Positions 29,950-39,368 of a DNA stretch of 64,000 nt are shown here, one piece after another. The notes beneath the pieces are model-generated. The model saw only the letters and a list, made by a program, of their open reading frames with translations. It had not been told where the DNA came from and did not search any database. A program made the translations under genes and the position numbers. The stretch is from assembly GCF_008086115.1 (NCBI RefSeq), contig NZ_VSIY01000009.1, positions 186,001 to 250,000 on the forward strand, written 5' to 3'. The stretch comes from Maritimibacter fusiformis (GTDB lineage Bacteria; Pseudomonadota; Alphaproteobacteria; Rhodobacterales; Rhodobacteraceae). Every line of letters begins with the position of its first letter. Position 1 is the first letter of the stretch.

Positions 29950-31884
29950 TTACGCCGGCTCCACCAGCATACGGCCGCGCATTTCCATGTGCAGCGCGTG
30001 GCAGAACCACTGGCAGTAGTACCAGTAGACGCCGGCCTTGGCGGCCACGAAGGTCACCGACGCGGTCTGTTGCGGCGAGATCTCCATCGCGACGCCATGG
30101 TCGCCCATGGTGAAACCGTGGCTCAGGTCGTCGATGTCGTCGAGGTTGGTGACGATCACCGTGACCTCATCGCCCTGCTTGACGGTGAAGCTCTCGAGCG
30201 AGAACTGCGGCGCCTGGCTGGTCATGTAGACCCGGACCTTGTTGCCGTCGCGGATCACCGTGTCCTGCCAGTCGTCAAGGTCGACGCCATCGGCTTCGGC
30301 CTGCGCACGGGTATCGGCCCAGCTGGGGTCGTTGCGGTCCCAGACCGACTTGGGGTTGACCAGCGAACGGTGCACGATGATCGAATCGTGCGGTTCGGCA
30401 AAGGTCGGGCCGTCGTGCACAAGCTCCATCTCGGTGCCGTTGACCTTGAACAACTGCTCGTTCTCGGGCTTGAGCGGCCCGACGTTCAGGAAGCGGTCTT
30501 TCGAGAACTTGTTCATCGACAGATACCAGTCACCATTCGCGTCCAGCGTCTCGCCCATCGGGGTCGAGTTGTGGCCGGGCTGGTAGTGCACGTCATGCTT
30601 GGCCTTGATCGGGTCGACATCCTCGCCGTTCTGGGCGCGGATCGCGTCCTCGATGTTCCACAGCACGACCTGGCTGTCCAGGAACAGGGTCGTGAACGCG
30701 TTGCCCTTGCCGTCAAAGCAGGTGTGAAGCGGGCCAAGGCCCAGTTCCGGCTCGGCGACGACCGCGGACCGCGGCTCGGCGTCTTCGTAGAACAGGGCGT
30801 CGAGCTTGGTGACGTCGATCACCGACACCGTCGGCGACAGCTTGCCGTTGATGCACAGGTGCTTGCGGTCCGGCGCCATGTTGCAGCCGTGCGGGCTGTT
30901 GGGGATCGGGATGTAGCGGGTGTAGTTCTTGTTCTGACCCTTGCGCCCGTCGATCACCTTGACACCGTTCAGCTCGATGTAGTCGCCGGCTTCGATGCCT
31001 TTCTCGATTTCCGCGATGTTGAACACGACGACGTGGTCCATCTCGGCTTCCATCATCTCGGCCAGGTTCATGCCCATTTCCGAGTTGTAGGAGGTCGAGA
31101 AGGCGTATTTGCCGTCATAGTCGCAGTCGGTGTTGTCGAGGTTACCCGAGACCATCACCTGCCAGGCCATCGTCATGTCGTCGGCGTTGATGGCCGAGTA
31201 GAAGTTGACGTACTTCTCCGGCTCATCCAGCACCGAGCCATCGTTGACCATCGGCGTCTCGTCTTCGCCGTTGGCAAAGACGTAGTTGGTGCGCGGCCAT
31301 TTTTGCGGGCGCAGACCGTGGATCGCCTTGGCGTTCGGGATCTCGAGGATCTTGTCGCACTTCATCACGTCGCAGCGCACCCGCGCGACGCGCGTGTTGG
31401 CCTTGTCGTTCATGAACAGGAACCGGCCGTCATAACGCCCTTCGGTGAAGGACATGTGGACGTGGTGCAGGTCGCCGTTGTCGTGGACCTTCTTGCCGTT
31501 GGCCTCGAGATAGGCCTTGGTCGCGGGCAGCATGTTCTCGGTCAGAACCTTGAGGCTTTCGTTGGTCTGGCCCCAGCCGGTCGCCGAGCAGCGGTTGAAC
31601 ACCGGCACGCGCATGAATTCGCGCATCGACGGGATGCCGAGAATGCGCATCTCGCCGGTCTGGCCCGAGGACCAGAAGCCGTAATACTCATCGAGCTCGC
31701 CGGGCCCGGGCAGCGCCGCGTGGGTATCCTGCGCGCGTGCGGCGGTGGTGCTGGCCGCGGTGATCGCAGCCGCGCCGCCCATCAGGCCAAGGCGCCCGCT
31801 GGCACCGCCCAGAACGGCCGCACCTGTCGCTGTCGCGCCCATGAAGCCGCGACGGCTCAGGCCGGTTTTCGAAACATCAGTCAT
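29950..31884 (-). CDS. nosZ: Nitrous oxide reductase (clade I)
   Basis: A 644-residue periplasmic enzyme reducing N2O to N2. The N-terminus [11 protein letters not shown] is a twin-arginine signal, marking the clade I, Tat-exported form. The seven-bladed propeller carries CuZ ligands starting with DLHHVH (residues 138-143). The C-terminal cupredoxin domain has CuA ligands C624-x3-C628-x3-H632-x2-M635 and a His in [18 protein letters not shown] precedes the ATG. It follows nosR by one base. A functional denitrification end step is expected. Confidence 0.97.
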   Translation of the reverse strand: MTDVSKTGLSRRGFMGATATGAAVLGGASGRLGLMGGAAAITAASTTAARAQDTHAALPGPGELDEYYGFWSSGQTGEMRILGIPSMREFMRVPVFNRCSATGWGQTNESLKVLTENMLPATKAYLEANGKKVHDNGDLHHVHMSFTEGRYDGRFLFMNDKANTRVARVRCDVMKCDKILEIPNAKAIHGLRPQKWPRTNYVFANGEDETPMVNDGSVLDEPEKYVNFYSAINADDMTMAWQVMVSGNLDNTDCDYDGKYAFSTSYNSEMGMNLAEMMEAEMDHVVVFNIAEIEKGIEAGDYIELNGVKVIDGRKGQNKNYTRYIPIPNSPHGCNMAPDRKHLCINGKLSPTVSVIDVTKLDALFYEDAEPRSAVVAEPELGLGPLHTCFDGKGNAFTTLFLDSQVVLWNIEDAIRAQNGEDVDPIKAKHDVHYQPGHNSTPMGETLDANGDWYLSMNKFSKDRFLNVGPLKPENEQLFKVNGTEMELVHDGPTFAEPHDSIIVHRSLVNPKSVWDRNDPSWADTRAQAEADGVDLDDWQDTVIRDGNKVRVYMTSQAPQFSLESFTVKQGDEVTVIVTNLDDIDDLSHGFTMGDHGVAMEISPQQTASVTFVAAKAGVYWYYCQWFCHALHMEMRGRMLVEPA

Positions 31885-31885
31885 G

Positions 31886-34135
31886 TCACTTTCCTTTCGT
31901 GTGGTCTGACTTGTTGGGATGGTTTTCGAGCTGCCCCTTGAGACGGGGGGGCAGATCGGGGGAACCCACGGACGCGCGCCGCTTGACCTGGCGGATCACG
32001 ACGGGGCATTTGGTTTCCGACTGGTAGAGCACCTGGCAATGCATGCAGTTGAGGCATTCATTGGGGTTGATCTCACCGGTCGGGTGAATGGCCTGCACGA
32101 AGCATTCGTTGGCGCAGCGGTGGCACGGGTTGCCGCATTCCTTGTAACGCTTGAGCCAGTTGAACATCCTCAGCCGGGCCGGGATCGCCAGCGCGGCGCC
32201 CAGCGGGCAGAGGTAGCGGCAGTAGAACCGCTCGACGAAGAGCCCCGCGACCAGCAGCGCCACGGCATAGGCCACGAACGGCCAGGCGCGCATGAACTTC
32301 AGAACGATCGCGGTCTTGAACGGCTCGACCTCGGCCAGGTGCTCGGCTTGTTCGATCGAGTAGAGCGAGACGCCGAACAGCCCCAGGAAGATCATGTATT
32401 TGATCGGCCACAGGCGCTCATGCAGGCCCCAGGGAAGGGTCCATTGCGGGATGCGCAGCTTGCGCCCGATCTGGTTGGTCAGTTCCTGAAGGGCACCGAA
32501 CGGACACAGCCAGCCGCAATAGGCTCCCCGCCCCCAGAAGATCAACGCCGCCGCCACCGAGAACCACAAGATGAAGGTCAAGGGGTCGAGCAGGAAGGCC
32601 TGCCAGGAAAAGCCCGAGGTCAGCGAGCCGAACAGCGCCATCAGGTTCACGACCGAAAGCTGGGCGTTGGCATACCAGCCAAGGAACACCAGCGTCACGG
32701 TCAGGAACGACATGCGGAACCAGTAGGTGACGCGCTCCGATTTGGTCAGGAACATCTGGAAGAAGAACGCCGCCGTCAGGACCAGCAGCATCAGCGCCAG
32801 GCCGATGATCTCGGGCGTCTTGTCCTCCCAGATCCGCTTCCACAACGCGCTCTGCGCGGCCTGCTCGATTTCGGCCTCTGACCCTGCCGCAGCAGCCACC
32901 GCCGCCGGGTCGGCCGGCGCGGGCGTCACGGTGCGGGTGTATTTCTGCGGCAGCTGGTAGCCGAGATCGAAGGTGGTGAAGACCTTTTCGATCGCCGCCA
33001 CATCACGGTGCACCAGAAGCTGGATGCGGAACGGTTTGGTCGGGTCGAAGCCGACATCGGCCGGGATCTTGAACAGGTCACGCTCGACGTAGTCAGGCGC
33101 ACCCTCGGCGGCGATCGGCCCCATGCGGCGGTGGCCCCGGTCGCGGAAGCGCACCGACAGGTCGTCCTGGATCAGCACGATCCGGTCGAAGATACCGCCG
33201 CGCACATAGCCCGAACCCTTGAAGGAATAGAGCCCGCGCCCGACCACCATGATCGCGTGTTCGCCCGGCTCCAGCCAGCTTTCGAGGTTGGCGTATTCCG
33301 CCTCGCCCAGCAGGTTGCGTCCGATGCCCGGCACGCTGACCAGCGCGGTCTGCATGTCGATGAACACGGTCTCGGGCGGTTCGGTCAGGGCCCGCGCGGT
33401 GGCGCGCGGATCGCCCAGCGCCTCGAAGGCCGCGTTGATCTGGCCGACATCCAGCGACAGGCGCCGCAGGGTGCCGTCGCCCTCCATCGTCATCCAGTCG
33501 CCGGGCGCCTCGGCCTCCGGGTTGACCTCGCGCACCGGGCCGGTCGGCGCGGCCTGGGCGACCAGCCCGCCGAGACCGAGCGCCCGCGCCACCTTGAGGC
33601 CCGAGCGCACGATGCTGTCGTCGATCACCATCACCGTGACGGTGGCGCCCGCGATGATGTTGAGGTCATGGCCCGAGCCGCCGGCGGCGGCCTCGGCGAC
33701 CAGATCCAGCCCGACATAGTCGTTGGCCATCGCCTGGATCTTCGAATCGGGAATGCCGATCAGGACGATCGGTTCGGAATGCTTGACCAGTTCGACGCCA
33801 AGGATGCGGGCCTCGTGGTCGACCGCCACCATGGTGTGAATCGGCTTGCCGGAATAGCCGGTCGTGCCAACGAAGTCCGAGGTGATGAAGACATAGCCGA
33901 TCTCCTCGCCATCCTTCAGAAGCGGCGCCACCGGCACATCGGTGCGGACCGGACCGAAGCCATCTGCGCCTTCGGCGATGGTGTCCGGCGAGATCTGAGG
34001 CAGGAAGCCGGCCAGCACCGATGTGCTGGTCTGGGCGCTTGCCGGAGCGCATAGCCCGAGGATCAGGGCGAATGCGGCGACCAGGAAGGTCAGGACCGGG
34101 CTGCGCGACGAATGGAGGAGATTCGGGGAACGCAT
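31886..34135 (-). CDS. nosR: NosR, membrane flavoprotein/iron-sulfur electron donor to NosZ
   Basis: A 749-residue polytopic protein. The signal-like N-terminus runs to APASA near residue 34. A periplasmic FMN-binding domain follows, with the flavinylation motif GATVT. About six membrane helices follow, with WLCPFGALQ and [12 protein letters not shown]. The cytoplasmic end has two [4Fe-4S] motifs, [12 protein letters not shown] and CLNCMHC. The start at 34135 is one base after the upstream small gene. NosX is the partner that attaches FMN. Confidence 0.94.
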   Translation of the reverse strand: MRSPNLLHSSRSPVLTFLVAAFALILGLCAPASAQTSTSVLAGFLPQISPDTIAEGADGFGPVRTDVPVAPLLKDGEEIGYVFITSDFVGTTGYSGKPIHTMVAVDHEARILGVELVKHSEPIVLIGIPDSKIQAMANDYVGLDLVAEAAAGGSGHDLNIIAGATVTVMVIDDSIVRSGLKVARALGLGGLVAQAAPTGPVREVNPEAEAPGDWMTMEGDGTLRRLSLDVGQINAAFEALGDPRATARALTEPPETVFIDMQTALVSVPGIGRNLLGEAEYANLESWLEPGEHAIMVVGRGLYSFKGSGYVRGGIFDRIVLIQDDLSVRFRDRGHRRMGPIAAEGAPDYVERDLFKIPADVGFDPTKPFRIQLLVHRDVAAIEKVFTTFDLGYQLPQKYTRTVTPAPADPAAVAAAAGSEAEIEQAAQSALWKRIWEDKTPEIIGLALMLLVLTAAFFFQMFLTKSERVTYWFRMSFLTVTLVFLGWYANAQLSVVNLMALFGSLTSGFSWQAFLLDPLTFILWFSVAAALIFWGRGAYCGWLCPFGALQELTNQIGRKLRIPQWTLPWGLHERLWPIKYMIFLGLFGVSLYSIEQAEHLAEVEPFKTAIVLKFMRAWPFVAYAVALLVAGLFVERFYCRYLCPLGAALAIPARLRMFNWLKRYKECGNPCHRCANECFVQAIHPTGEINPNECLNCMHCQVLYQSETKCPVVIRQVKRRASVGSPDLPPRLKGQLENHPNKSDHTKGK

Positions 34136-34136
34136 A

Positions 34137-34517
34137 TCAACTCTCGGTTTCTGCCGGGGGGCCGCGCGCACGGGCGCGCGCCACGGTCTGCGCGGCACCT
34201 TGCGCCACGCTCACGCTGTTTCTGACCGGCAACAGGTTGCTGGGGATGTCATGGCCGGCCATTTCGGGCAGGCTGTCCATCGGGGTTAACAGGCAATCGG
34301 AACAATGACCACAATCCTCGGCGTCGGACGGGTCGATCCGGTTGCCGTCGCGATCGAGCGCGATGGTCTCGGCGCCATCGGTGCCGCAGATCACCAGTTC
34401 GATCATGCCGATGGACGCGAGGGCATGACTCATGCGCAATACAGAGCCCGCCCAGGCACTTGTCGCCAGGCTGAGGACCATGATGCAGGTCAGGACAGGT
34501 AGGATTGCGCGTCTCAT
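34137..34517 (-). CDS. Small secreted Cys-containing protein leading the nos operon
   Basis: A 126-residue protein with signal peptide MRRAILPVLTCIMVLSLATSAWA. The mature part has one Cys in ELVICGTDG and a CGHCSDC cluster (residues about 69-75), then a His/Met-containing stretch. The pattern resembles DUF2946-like putative metal-binding proteins, but I am unsure. Its stop is one base before the nosR ATG, so it is the first gene of the nos transcript, and an FNR/NNR-type box is centred 42 bp before its start. A role in periplasmic copper supply or sensing for NosZ is inferred. The start has no clear Shine-Dalgarno sequence. Confidence 0.72.
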   Translation of the reverse strand: MRRAILPVLTCIMVLSLATSAWAGSVLRMSHALASIGMIELVICGTDGAETIALDRDGNRIDPSDAEDCGHCSDCLLTPMDSLPEMAGHDIPSNLLPVRNSVSVAQGAAQTVARARARGPPAETES

Positions 34518-34552
34518 GCCCGGCGGTATGGCAAACTCGGGCAGGCGCCATC

Positions 34553-34566
34553 TTGATCTAGGTCAA
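34553..34566 (-). promoter_or_regulatory. nosR operator: FNR/NNR-type binding site of the nos operon
   Basis: TTGATCTAGGTCAA matches the FNR/DNR/NnrR consensus TTGAT-N4-ATCAA with one mismatch. It is centred about 42 bp upstream of the first nos-operon ATG. If it acts at -41.5, transcription would begin within a few bases of that ATG. Confidence 0.8.
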
Positions 34567-34657
34567 GGTTCACCGAGGATTGTTCGCACCGGCAGCATTT
34601 GTCGCACCCGACCCGCGACAGCCCGTCACGGCACCTTCGCAATTTCGCGTTTTTATA

Positions 34658-35695
34658 TTAGTTTTCAAATGCTTCTCGCCAGCGCGCGATAAACTGGCGG
34701 GTTTTCGCCTGATCCAGCGCAATCAGCAGCGGCAGCCCCAGCCCGATCAGAACGCGGCGACCGCCGGACGCGACGTCATCCTCCGCATCCGGGCTCGCGG
34801 CGGTCGAAATCAGGTTGGTGCGCTCCAGCGTCCGCCGCCCCGGGTCCGACAGAAGGAATTCGAGGAATGCCCCGGCCGAATCGACCGCGGCCCCCGGCGG
34901 CAGGATCGCGGCGCGTGACAGGATCAGCGCATAGTCGTTGGCGATCACCACCCCAAGCGCCGGGTTGGCGGCGGCAGCGGTCGCGGCGTAGGAGCCGAGC
35001 ACGTTGTAGGCGATCAGGTAGTCGCCCGAGGCCACGCCCGCGATGATCTCGGCCGAACAGCAGGTCGCCACCGCGCCGGTGCGCGCGAAAGCCTCCATCA
35101 GCGCGCCGAATGTGGTCGCCTCCTGGCTGTCCATGAAGGCAAAGAGATAGCCCAGCCCCGAAGCCTCGATGTCATAGGTGGCGACCTTGCCGGCATAGGG
35201 CGTGTCGGCGGGGCGCAAGAGGTCGAGCAGGTCGAATCGCGACAGCGGCACCTCGCCGGGCGGCACCAGGTCGCGGTTGTAGACCATCACCGCCGGTTCG
35301 CGCGTGACCCCCCAGATCTCGTCGCGCCATCGCAATTCCGGCGGCAGCGCCAGGGTCGCGGCAGAGCGCCATGCGGTGGCGCAGCCGTCGTTCACCAGCT
35401 TGACCATCTGGTGCACGCCGGAACTGATCACGATATCCGCCCCCCTGCGCCCGGCCAGGCAATCGCGCCGGGTCAGGTCATACAGGTCGTTGGACCCCCA
35501 TTGCTCGAAATCGACCGCCTGCCCGGGATGCGCGGCGACGAAGGCCTCGACCGTGGGGGCGAGGATCGCGATGTCGGTGGTGGTGCGCAGCACGAGCCGG
35601 GCGGTGGCGGCCTCTGGCCCGAAACTGCGGGTGGCCTCCTGGGCCATTGCAGGTTGCGCCAGGCAAAGTGCGGCGAGGATCAGCGGGCGGATCAT
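34658..35695 (-). CDS. Periplasmic binding protein associated with TctDE (iron/thiamine type)
   Basis: A 345-residue periplasmic protein with signal peptide MIRPLILAALCLAQPAMA. It has the two-lobed layout of ferric/thiamine-type ABC binding proteins (DIVISSGVHQMVKLV; VMVYNRDLVPP). No permease or ATPase is nearby. Its ATG overlaps the tctE stop by 4 bp, so it is made with the two-component system. A role as a ligand-presenting accessory sensor for TctE, rather than transport, is inferred. An unusual CCSAE pair of Cys occurs near residue 217. Confidence 0.82.
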   Translation of the reverse strand: MIRPLILAALCLAQPAMAQEATRSFGPEAATARLVLRTTTDIAILAPTVEAFVAAHPGQAVDFEQWGSNDLYDLTRRDCLAGRRGADIVISSGVHQMVKLVNDGCATAWRSAATLALPPELRWRDEIWGVTREPAVMVYNRDLVPPGEVPLSRFDLLDLLRPADTPYAGKVATYDIEASGLGYLFAFMDSQEATTFGALMEAFARTGAVATCCSAEIIAGVASGDYLIAYNVLGSYAATAAAANPALGVVIANDYALILSRAAILPPGAAVDSAGAFLEFLLSDPGRRTLERTNLISTAASPDAEDDVASGGRRVLIGLGLPLLIALDQAKTRQFIARWREAFEN

Positions 35696-37080
35696 TGCGG
35701 CGGCTCCGCGGGGAACACCATGGCGATGCGAAAGCCGTCGGGGCGCGGCGTCATCTCAAGGCTGCCACCGAAGGCTTCGGCCACGGATTTGGCGATCGAC
35801 AGCCCCAACCCCGCACTGGTCCCGCGCGAGACGGCATTGCGCAGGAACCGGTCGCCAAGCTGGTCGCGGACCGCCTCGGACGGCCCTGCCCCGGCATCCT
35901 CGACCCAGAGCGTCACCGCATCGTCGCGCGCCGATGCCCCAACCGTGATCGGCGCCTCGCCGTGGGTCAGCGCGTTGAACATGAGGTTCTTGGCGGCTTC
36001 GCCCAAGGACAGCGCGTCGGCACGCGCCAGGACTGGCGCGTCGCCGATCTCGAGGCGGACCACCGCGTCGGGCGCCACAAGCTTGTGGTCGGCGCTCTCG
36101 ACCAGCTCCAGCGCGATGTCGCGCAGGTCCACCACCTCGCGCCGGGCCGCGTCGATGCGGTGAATCACCATGGCGCGCGACAGCATCTGGTCGAGCAGCC
36201 GGCCGAGGCTGACGCTGCGCCGGTGGATGCGCCCGACGATCTGGCGCAGGCGGTCCGGGTCGTCCTCGCCGCCCGCCAGATCGGCCTGCGCGCGCAGCGC
36301 CGCGACCGGGGTGCGCAACTGGTGCGCGGTGTCGGAGATCAGCCGCTGCATCGTGCCCAACTGCCGGTCGAGCCGCCCCATGAAGCCATTGAGCGCGCCG
36401 ACCATCACGCCGATTTCACGCGGCAACGCCATGTCGATGGGGGTCAGATCCTGCGGGTCGCGCGCCTCGAGCCGGGCGGCAATCCGGTCCAGCGGCCCCA
36501 GCGCCGAGCGGATCACCAGGACCGACAGCACCAGCACCGCCACGCCCGCAATCGCCAGCACCATCAGCGCGTTACGGGTGATGTTCCACGCCAGCTGATC
36601 GCGCGCGCGCATGGTCTGGGCGATGACGACATCGACCTGGCCGGAAAAGCTGCGCTCGGCAAAGCGGCGGGTATAGCGGATGATGCGCGCAGGCTCGCCG
36701 GTGAAGCGGCCATCGAACAGGGCAGGCTCGGGTCCAGGCCGCGTTATGGCCTCGGCCAGTTCCGGGTATCCGGTCAGCACCATGCCTCCCGGCCCGGTGA
36801 CGAGGTAGCCAACACGATCCTCGGGGGCGAGCGCCAGAAGGTCGAAGGCCGACACCGGAATGTCGACCACCGGCGCGCCGTCGACCACCGACACCGAAGT
36901 GGCGATGCTGGACGCCGCACCGACCAGCAGCCGGTCGAAAGCGTCGCGCGCCGCCGCCCGGCCGTAGCCATAGGCCGCCAGCGCCAGGAGCACGCCGCCG
37001 ATGGCCAACAGCCCGCCCAGCCCGACCAGCATCCGGGCCGACAGCGACATCGTGGGGCGGGGCGCGGCGGCGTCAGCCAT
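35692..37080 (-). CDS. tctE: TctE sensor histidine kinase
   Basis: A 462-residue membrane kinase. The start at 37080 is chosen because it overlaps the tctD stop by 8 bp. Helices at about residues 16-38 and 170-192 flank a periplasmic sensor of about 130 residues. HAMP follows, then the phospho-acceptor H253 in DTAHQLRTP and the ATPase boxes (NLMFNAL, VEDAGAG, GLGLSIAK). It phosphorylates TctD in response to tricarboxylate-like ligands, by analogy. Confidence 0.9.
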   Translation of the reverse strand: MADAAAPRPTMSLSARMLVGLGGLLAIGGVLLALAAYGYGRAAARDAFDRLLVGAASSIATSVSVVDGAPVVDIPVSAFDLLALAPEDRVGYLVTGPGGMVLTGYPELAEAITRPGPEPALFDGRFTGEPARIIRYTRRFAERSFSGQVDVVIAQTMRARDQLAWNITRNALMVLAIAGVAVLVLSVLVIRSALGPLDRIAARLEARDPQDLTPIDMALPREIGVMVGALNGFMGRLDRQLGTMQRLISDTAHQLRTPVAALRAQADLAGGEDDPDRLRQIVGRIHRRSVSLGRLLDQMLSRAMVIHRIDAARREVVDLRDIALELVESADHKLVAPDAVVRLEIGDAPVLARADALSLGEAAKNLMFNALTHGEAPITVGASARDDAVTLWVEDAGAGPSEAVRDQLGDRFLRNAVSRGTSAGLGLSIAKSVAEAFGGSLEMTPRPDGFRIAMVFPAEPPQ

Positions 37081-37744
37081 CGGCGTCCAGCACATAGCCG
37101 CGACCGCGCAGGGTGCGGATCGACACGCCGGAGCCTGCGATCTTCTTGCGAAGGCGGGCGACGTAAAGCTCGATCGCATTGGCCCCGACCACCGCGTCGT
37201 CGAAGGAATAAAGCCCCTCGAGCAGGTGATCCTTGCTGTGAACCTGCCCCTTGTGGCGCATCAGGATGCCCAGAAGCGCGAACTCGCGCCGGGTCAGGTC
37301 AAGCCGCGCGCCGTCCACGCTGGCCACCCCGGCCAAGGGGTCGAAGCTCAGCGCGCCGATGCGAATCTCGCCCGCGCGGTCACTGTCCTTGCGCCGGTGC
37401 AGCACATGAAGACGCGCCTCCAACTCGCGTTGGTCAAAAGGTTTTACCAAATAGTCGTCAGCGCCGAAGCTGAAGGCCGAGAGCTTGTTCTCGACGGAAA
37501 ACTGCGCCGTCAGCATCAGGACCGGCATGGTGTGCCCGGCCTGACGCATCTCGCGCAGAAGGTCGGTGCCGGAGCCGTCGGGCAGGCTGATATCGAGGAT
37601 CACCACGTCATAGCCCTGCACCGCCAGAAAGTCGCGCGCCTCGGCCAGGGTCATCGCATGATCGCAGGCCACACCCGATTTGCGCAGCCGCGACCGCGTT
37701 GCATCGGCCAGATCCAGAGCGTCTTCGACCAAGAGAACCCGCAT
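37073..37744 (-). CDS. tctD: TctD response regulator (OmpR family)
   Basis: A 223-residue regulator. The receiver domain carries the phospho-acceptor D51 in VILDISLPDG and the conserved Lys in DDYLVKPF. The C-terminal winged helix ends IRTLRGRGYVLDADG. It is divergent from tctC; tandem GTGACAGGTT repeats in the 120-bp gap are a candidate binding site. Activation of tctCBA is the expected role. Confidence 0.92.
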   Translation of the reverse strand: MRVLLVEDALDLADATRSRLRKSGVACDHAMTLAEARDFLAVQGYDVVILDISLPDGSGTDLLREMRQAGHTMPVLMLTAQFSVENKLSAFSFGADDYLVKPFDQRELEARLHVLHRRKDSDRAGEIRIGALSFDPLAGVASVDGARLDLTRREFALLGILMRHKGQVHSKDHLLEGLYSFDDAVVGANAIELYVARLRKKIAGSGVSIRTLRGRGYVLDADG

Positions 37745-37777
37745 CCTTCTCCCCTGCAATGCGGCGCGGGGCAGTCT

Positions 37778-37798
37778 GTGACAGGTTGGTGACAGGTT
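37778..37798 (+). promoter_or_regulatory. Tandem direct repeat, candidate TctD box
   Basis: Two exact copies of GTGACAGGTT begin at 37778 and 37789, an 11-bp period typical of OmpR-family sites. They occupy the -35 position of a TATAAC -10 element at 37806-37811. Confidence 0.65.
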
Positions 37799-37805
37799 CA
37801 AGCCG

Positions 37806-37811
37806 TATAAC
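37806..37811 (+). promoter_or_regulatory. -10 element of the tctCBA promoter
   Basis: TATAAC lies 8 bp after the direct repeats, 54 bp before the tctC ATG. No good -35 is present, which fits an activator-dependent promoter. Confidence 0.5.
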
Positions 37812-37864
37812 CCCGCGCACACCGGCCGGGCCATTGCGGCCGGAAACCAAGAGGAGGATACGAC

Positions 37865-38863
37865 ATGGCATTCAACTTCATCCGCACGGCGGTGGCGCTG
37901 GCGGGCCTTGGCCTGGCCGCGACCCCGGCGCTGGCCGAGAGCCACGGCGGCTTCATGCCGCAAAACCCCGAGTGCATCGCACCGGCCAACCCGGGCGGCG
38001 GCTGGGACTTCACCTGCCGCCAGGTCGGCAAGTCATTGCAGGACCAGGGCCTGATCGACAGCACCATGCAGGTGGTGAACCTCGCCGGCGGCGGCGGCGG
38101 TGTGGCCTTTGCCGAGGTGGTCAACAAGCGCGGCGACGAGAACGATCTGATCGTCGCGGCCTCGTCGGCGACGGCAACCCGGCTGGCGCAGGGCGCGTTT
38201 CCGGGCAACAGCATGGACCAGGTGCGCTGGCTGGCCTCGATCGGGGCCGACTACGGCGTGATCGCGGTGGCCGCTGACAGCGAGGTCCAGACGCTGCCGG
38301 AACTGCTCGACCAGATCAAGGCCGACCCGACCAGCGTGTCGGTAGCCGGCGGTTCGGCCGTGGGCGGCTGGGACCATCTCAAGGTGCTGATCGCGGCCGA
38401 CGCCTATGGCATCGACGATGTGCGGTCGGTCAAATATATCGCCTTCGACGGCGGCGGCGAGGCGGTGACGCAGCTTCTGGCCGGGTCCGTGCAGGCCTTC
38501 ACCGGCGACATTTCCGAAGCCAAGGGCTTTGTCGATTCGGGCGATATCCGGGTGATCGCAGTGCTGGCGCCCGAACGTCTGCCGGGCGACTTCGCGGATC
38601 TTCCGACCGCCCGCGAACAGGGTGTCGACGCGGTCGGCGCGAACTGGCGCGGCTTCTATGGCCCCGCTGGCATGTCGGACGAGGCCTATAACGGCTGGGT
38701 CGAAAAGATCGCGACACTCTATGCCAGCGACGAGTGGAAAGAGATCATGGCGAACAACGGCCTCGCCCCGCTCGACCTGCAGGGCGCCGAATTCGAGGCG
38801 TTCGTGGCCAATTCGGTCAAGCAGATCCAGGATATCTCGCGCGAGATCGGGATCATCAAATAG
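37865..38863 (+). CDS. tctC: TctC periplasmic tricarboxylate-binding protein
   Basis: A 332-residue binding protein of the tripartite tricarboxylate transporter family. The signal peptide MAFNFIRTAVALAGLGLAATPALA is cleaved near residue 24. Family elements include NPGGGWDFTCRQVG and NLAGGGGGVAFAEV. Pairs with the membrane proteins TctA and TctB for Na+/H+-coupled uptake, probably of citrate-like acids. AGGAGG precedes the ATG. A strong hairpin follows. Confidence 0.92.
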   Translation: MAFNFIRTAVALAGLGLAATPALAESHGGFMPQNPECIAPANPGGGWDFTCRQVGKSLQDQGLIDSTMQVVNLAGGGGGVAFAEVVNKRGDENDLIVAASSATATRLAQGAFPGNSMDQVRWLASIGADYGVIAVAADSEVQTLPELLDQIKADPTSVSVAGGSAVGGWDHLKVLIAADAYGIDDVRSVKYIAFDGGGEAVTQLLAGSVQAFTGDISEAKGFVDSGDIRVIAVLAPERLPGDFADLPTAREQGVDAVGANWRGFYGPAGMSDEAYNGWVEKIATLYASDEWKEIMANNGLAPLDLQGAEFEAFVANSVKQIQDISREIGIIK

Positions 38864-38875
38864 GCTTGCGCCACG

Positions 38876-38904
38876 GCGCGCGGCGGCCTGGCGTCGCCGC
38901 GCGC
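38876..38904 (+). terminator. Intercistronic hairpin after tctC
   Basis: A perfect 10-bp stem GCGCGCGGCG/CGCCGCGCGC with a 9-nt loop lies between tctC and tctB. There is no U-run. Confidence 0.65.
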
Positions 38905-38924
38905 GCAACTTCGGGGAGGATACC

Positions 38925-39356
38925 ATGAGCGACCGGATTTTCGGGGCCGTCGGGCTGTTGCTGGCGCTGTTCTATGCCTGGGCGACCTTGCAGATCGAAG
39001 AAAGCTTCATGTCGGATGCGGTCGGTCCAAAGACCTTTCCGCTGGGCATCGCGGCGATCCTGGGCCTGTCGTCCATCGTGATCTTTCTCAAGCCCGACGA
39101 CGAGCCGCAGTGGCCGCCCCTGGCCCGTCTGGCCGAGATCGCCGCCGCTGTCGTGGTGATGATCCTCTATGCCGAGTTCCTGCCGATCGCGGGATTCGTC
39201 ATCGCCACGGCCTTCGCGGCGGCCTACCTGACCTGGCGTCTGGGGTCATCCCCTCTGCAGTCGGTGATCATCGGCGTCGGCACCTCGCTGGGCATCTATG
39301 TCATTTTCCACCTTGTCCTCGGTCTGTCGCTGGCGCGCGGGCCGCTGGGTTTCTGA
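38925..39356 (+). CDS. tctB: TctB small membrane subunit
   Basis: A 143-residue membrane protein with four predicted helices; start MSDRIFGAVGLLLAL follows GGGGAGGA. Poorly conserved in sequence but typical in size and placement between tctC and tctA. The C-terminal LGLSLARGPLGF is shared by TctB proteins. Small subunit of the tricarboxylate transporter. Confidence 0.88.
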   Translation: MSDRIFGAVGLLLALFYAWATLQIEESFMSDAVGPKTFPLGIAAILGLSSIVIFLKPDDEPQWPPLARLAEIAAAVVVMILYAEFLPIAGFVIATAFAAAYLTWRLGSSPLQSVIIGVGTSLGIYVIFHLVLGLSLARGPLGF

Positions 39357-39368
39357 GGGGCGCGCATC

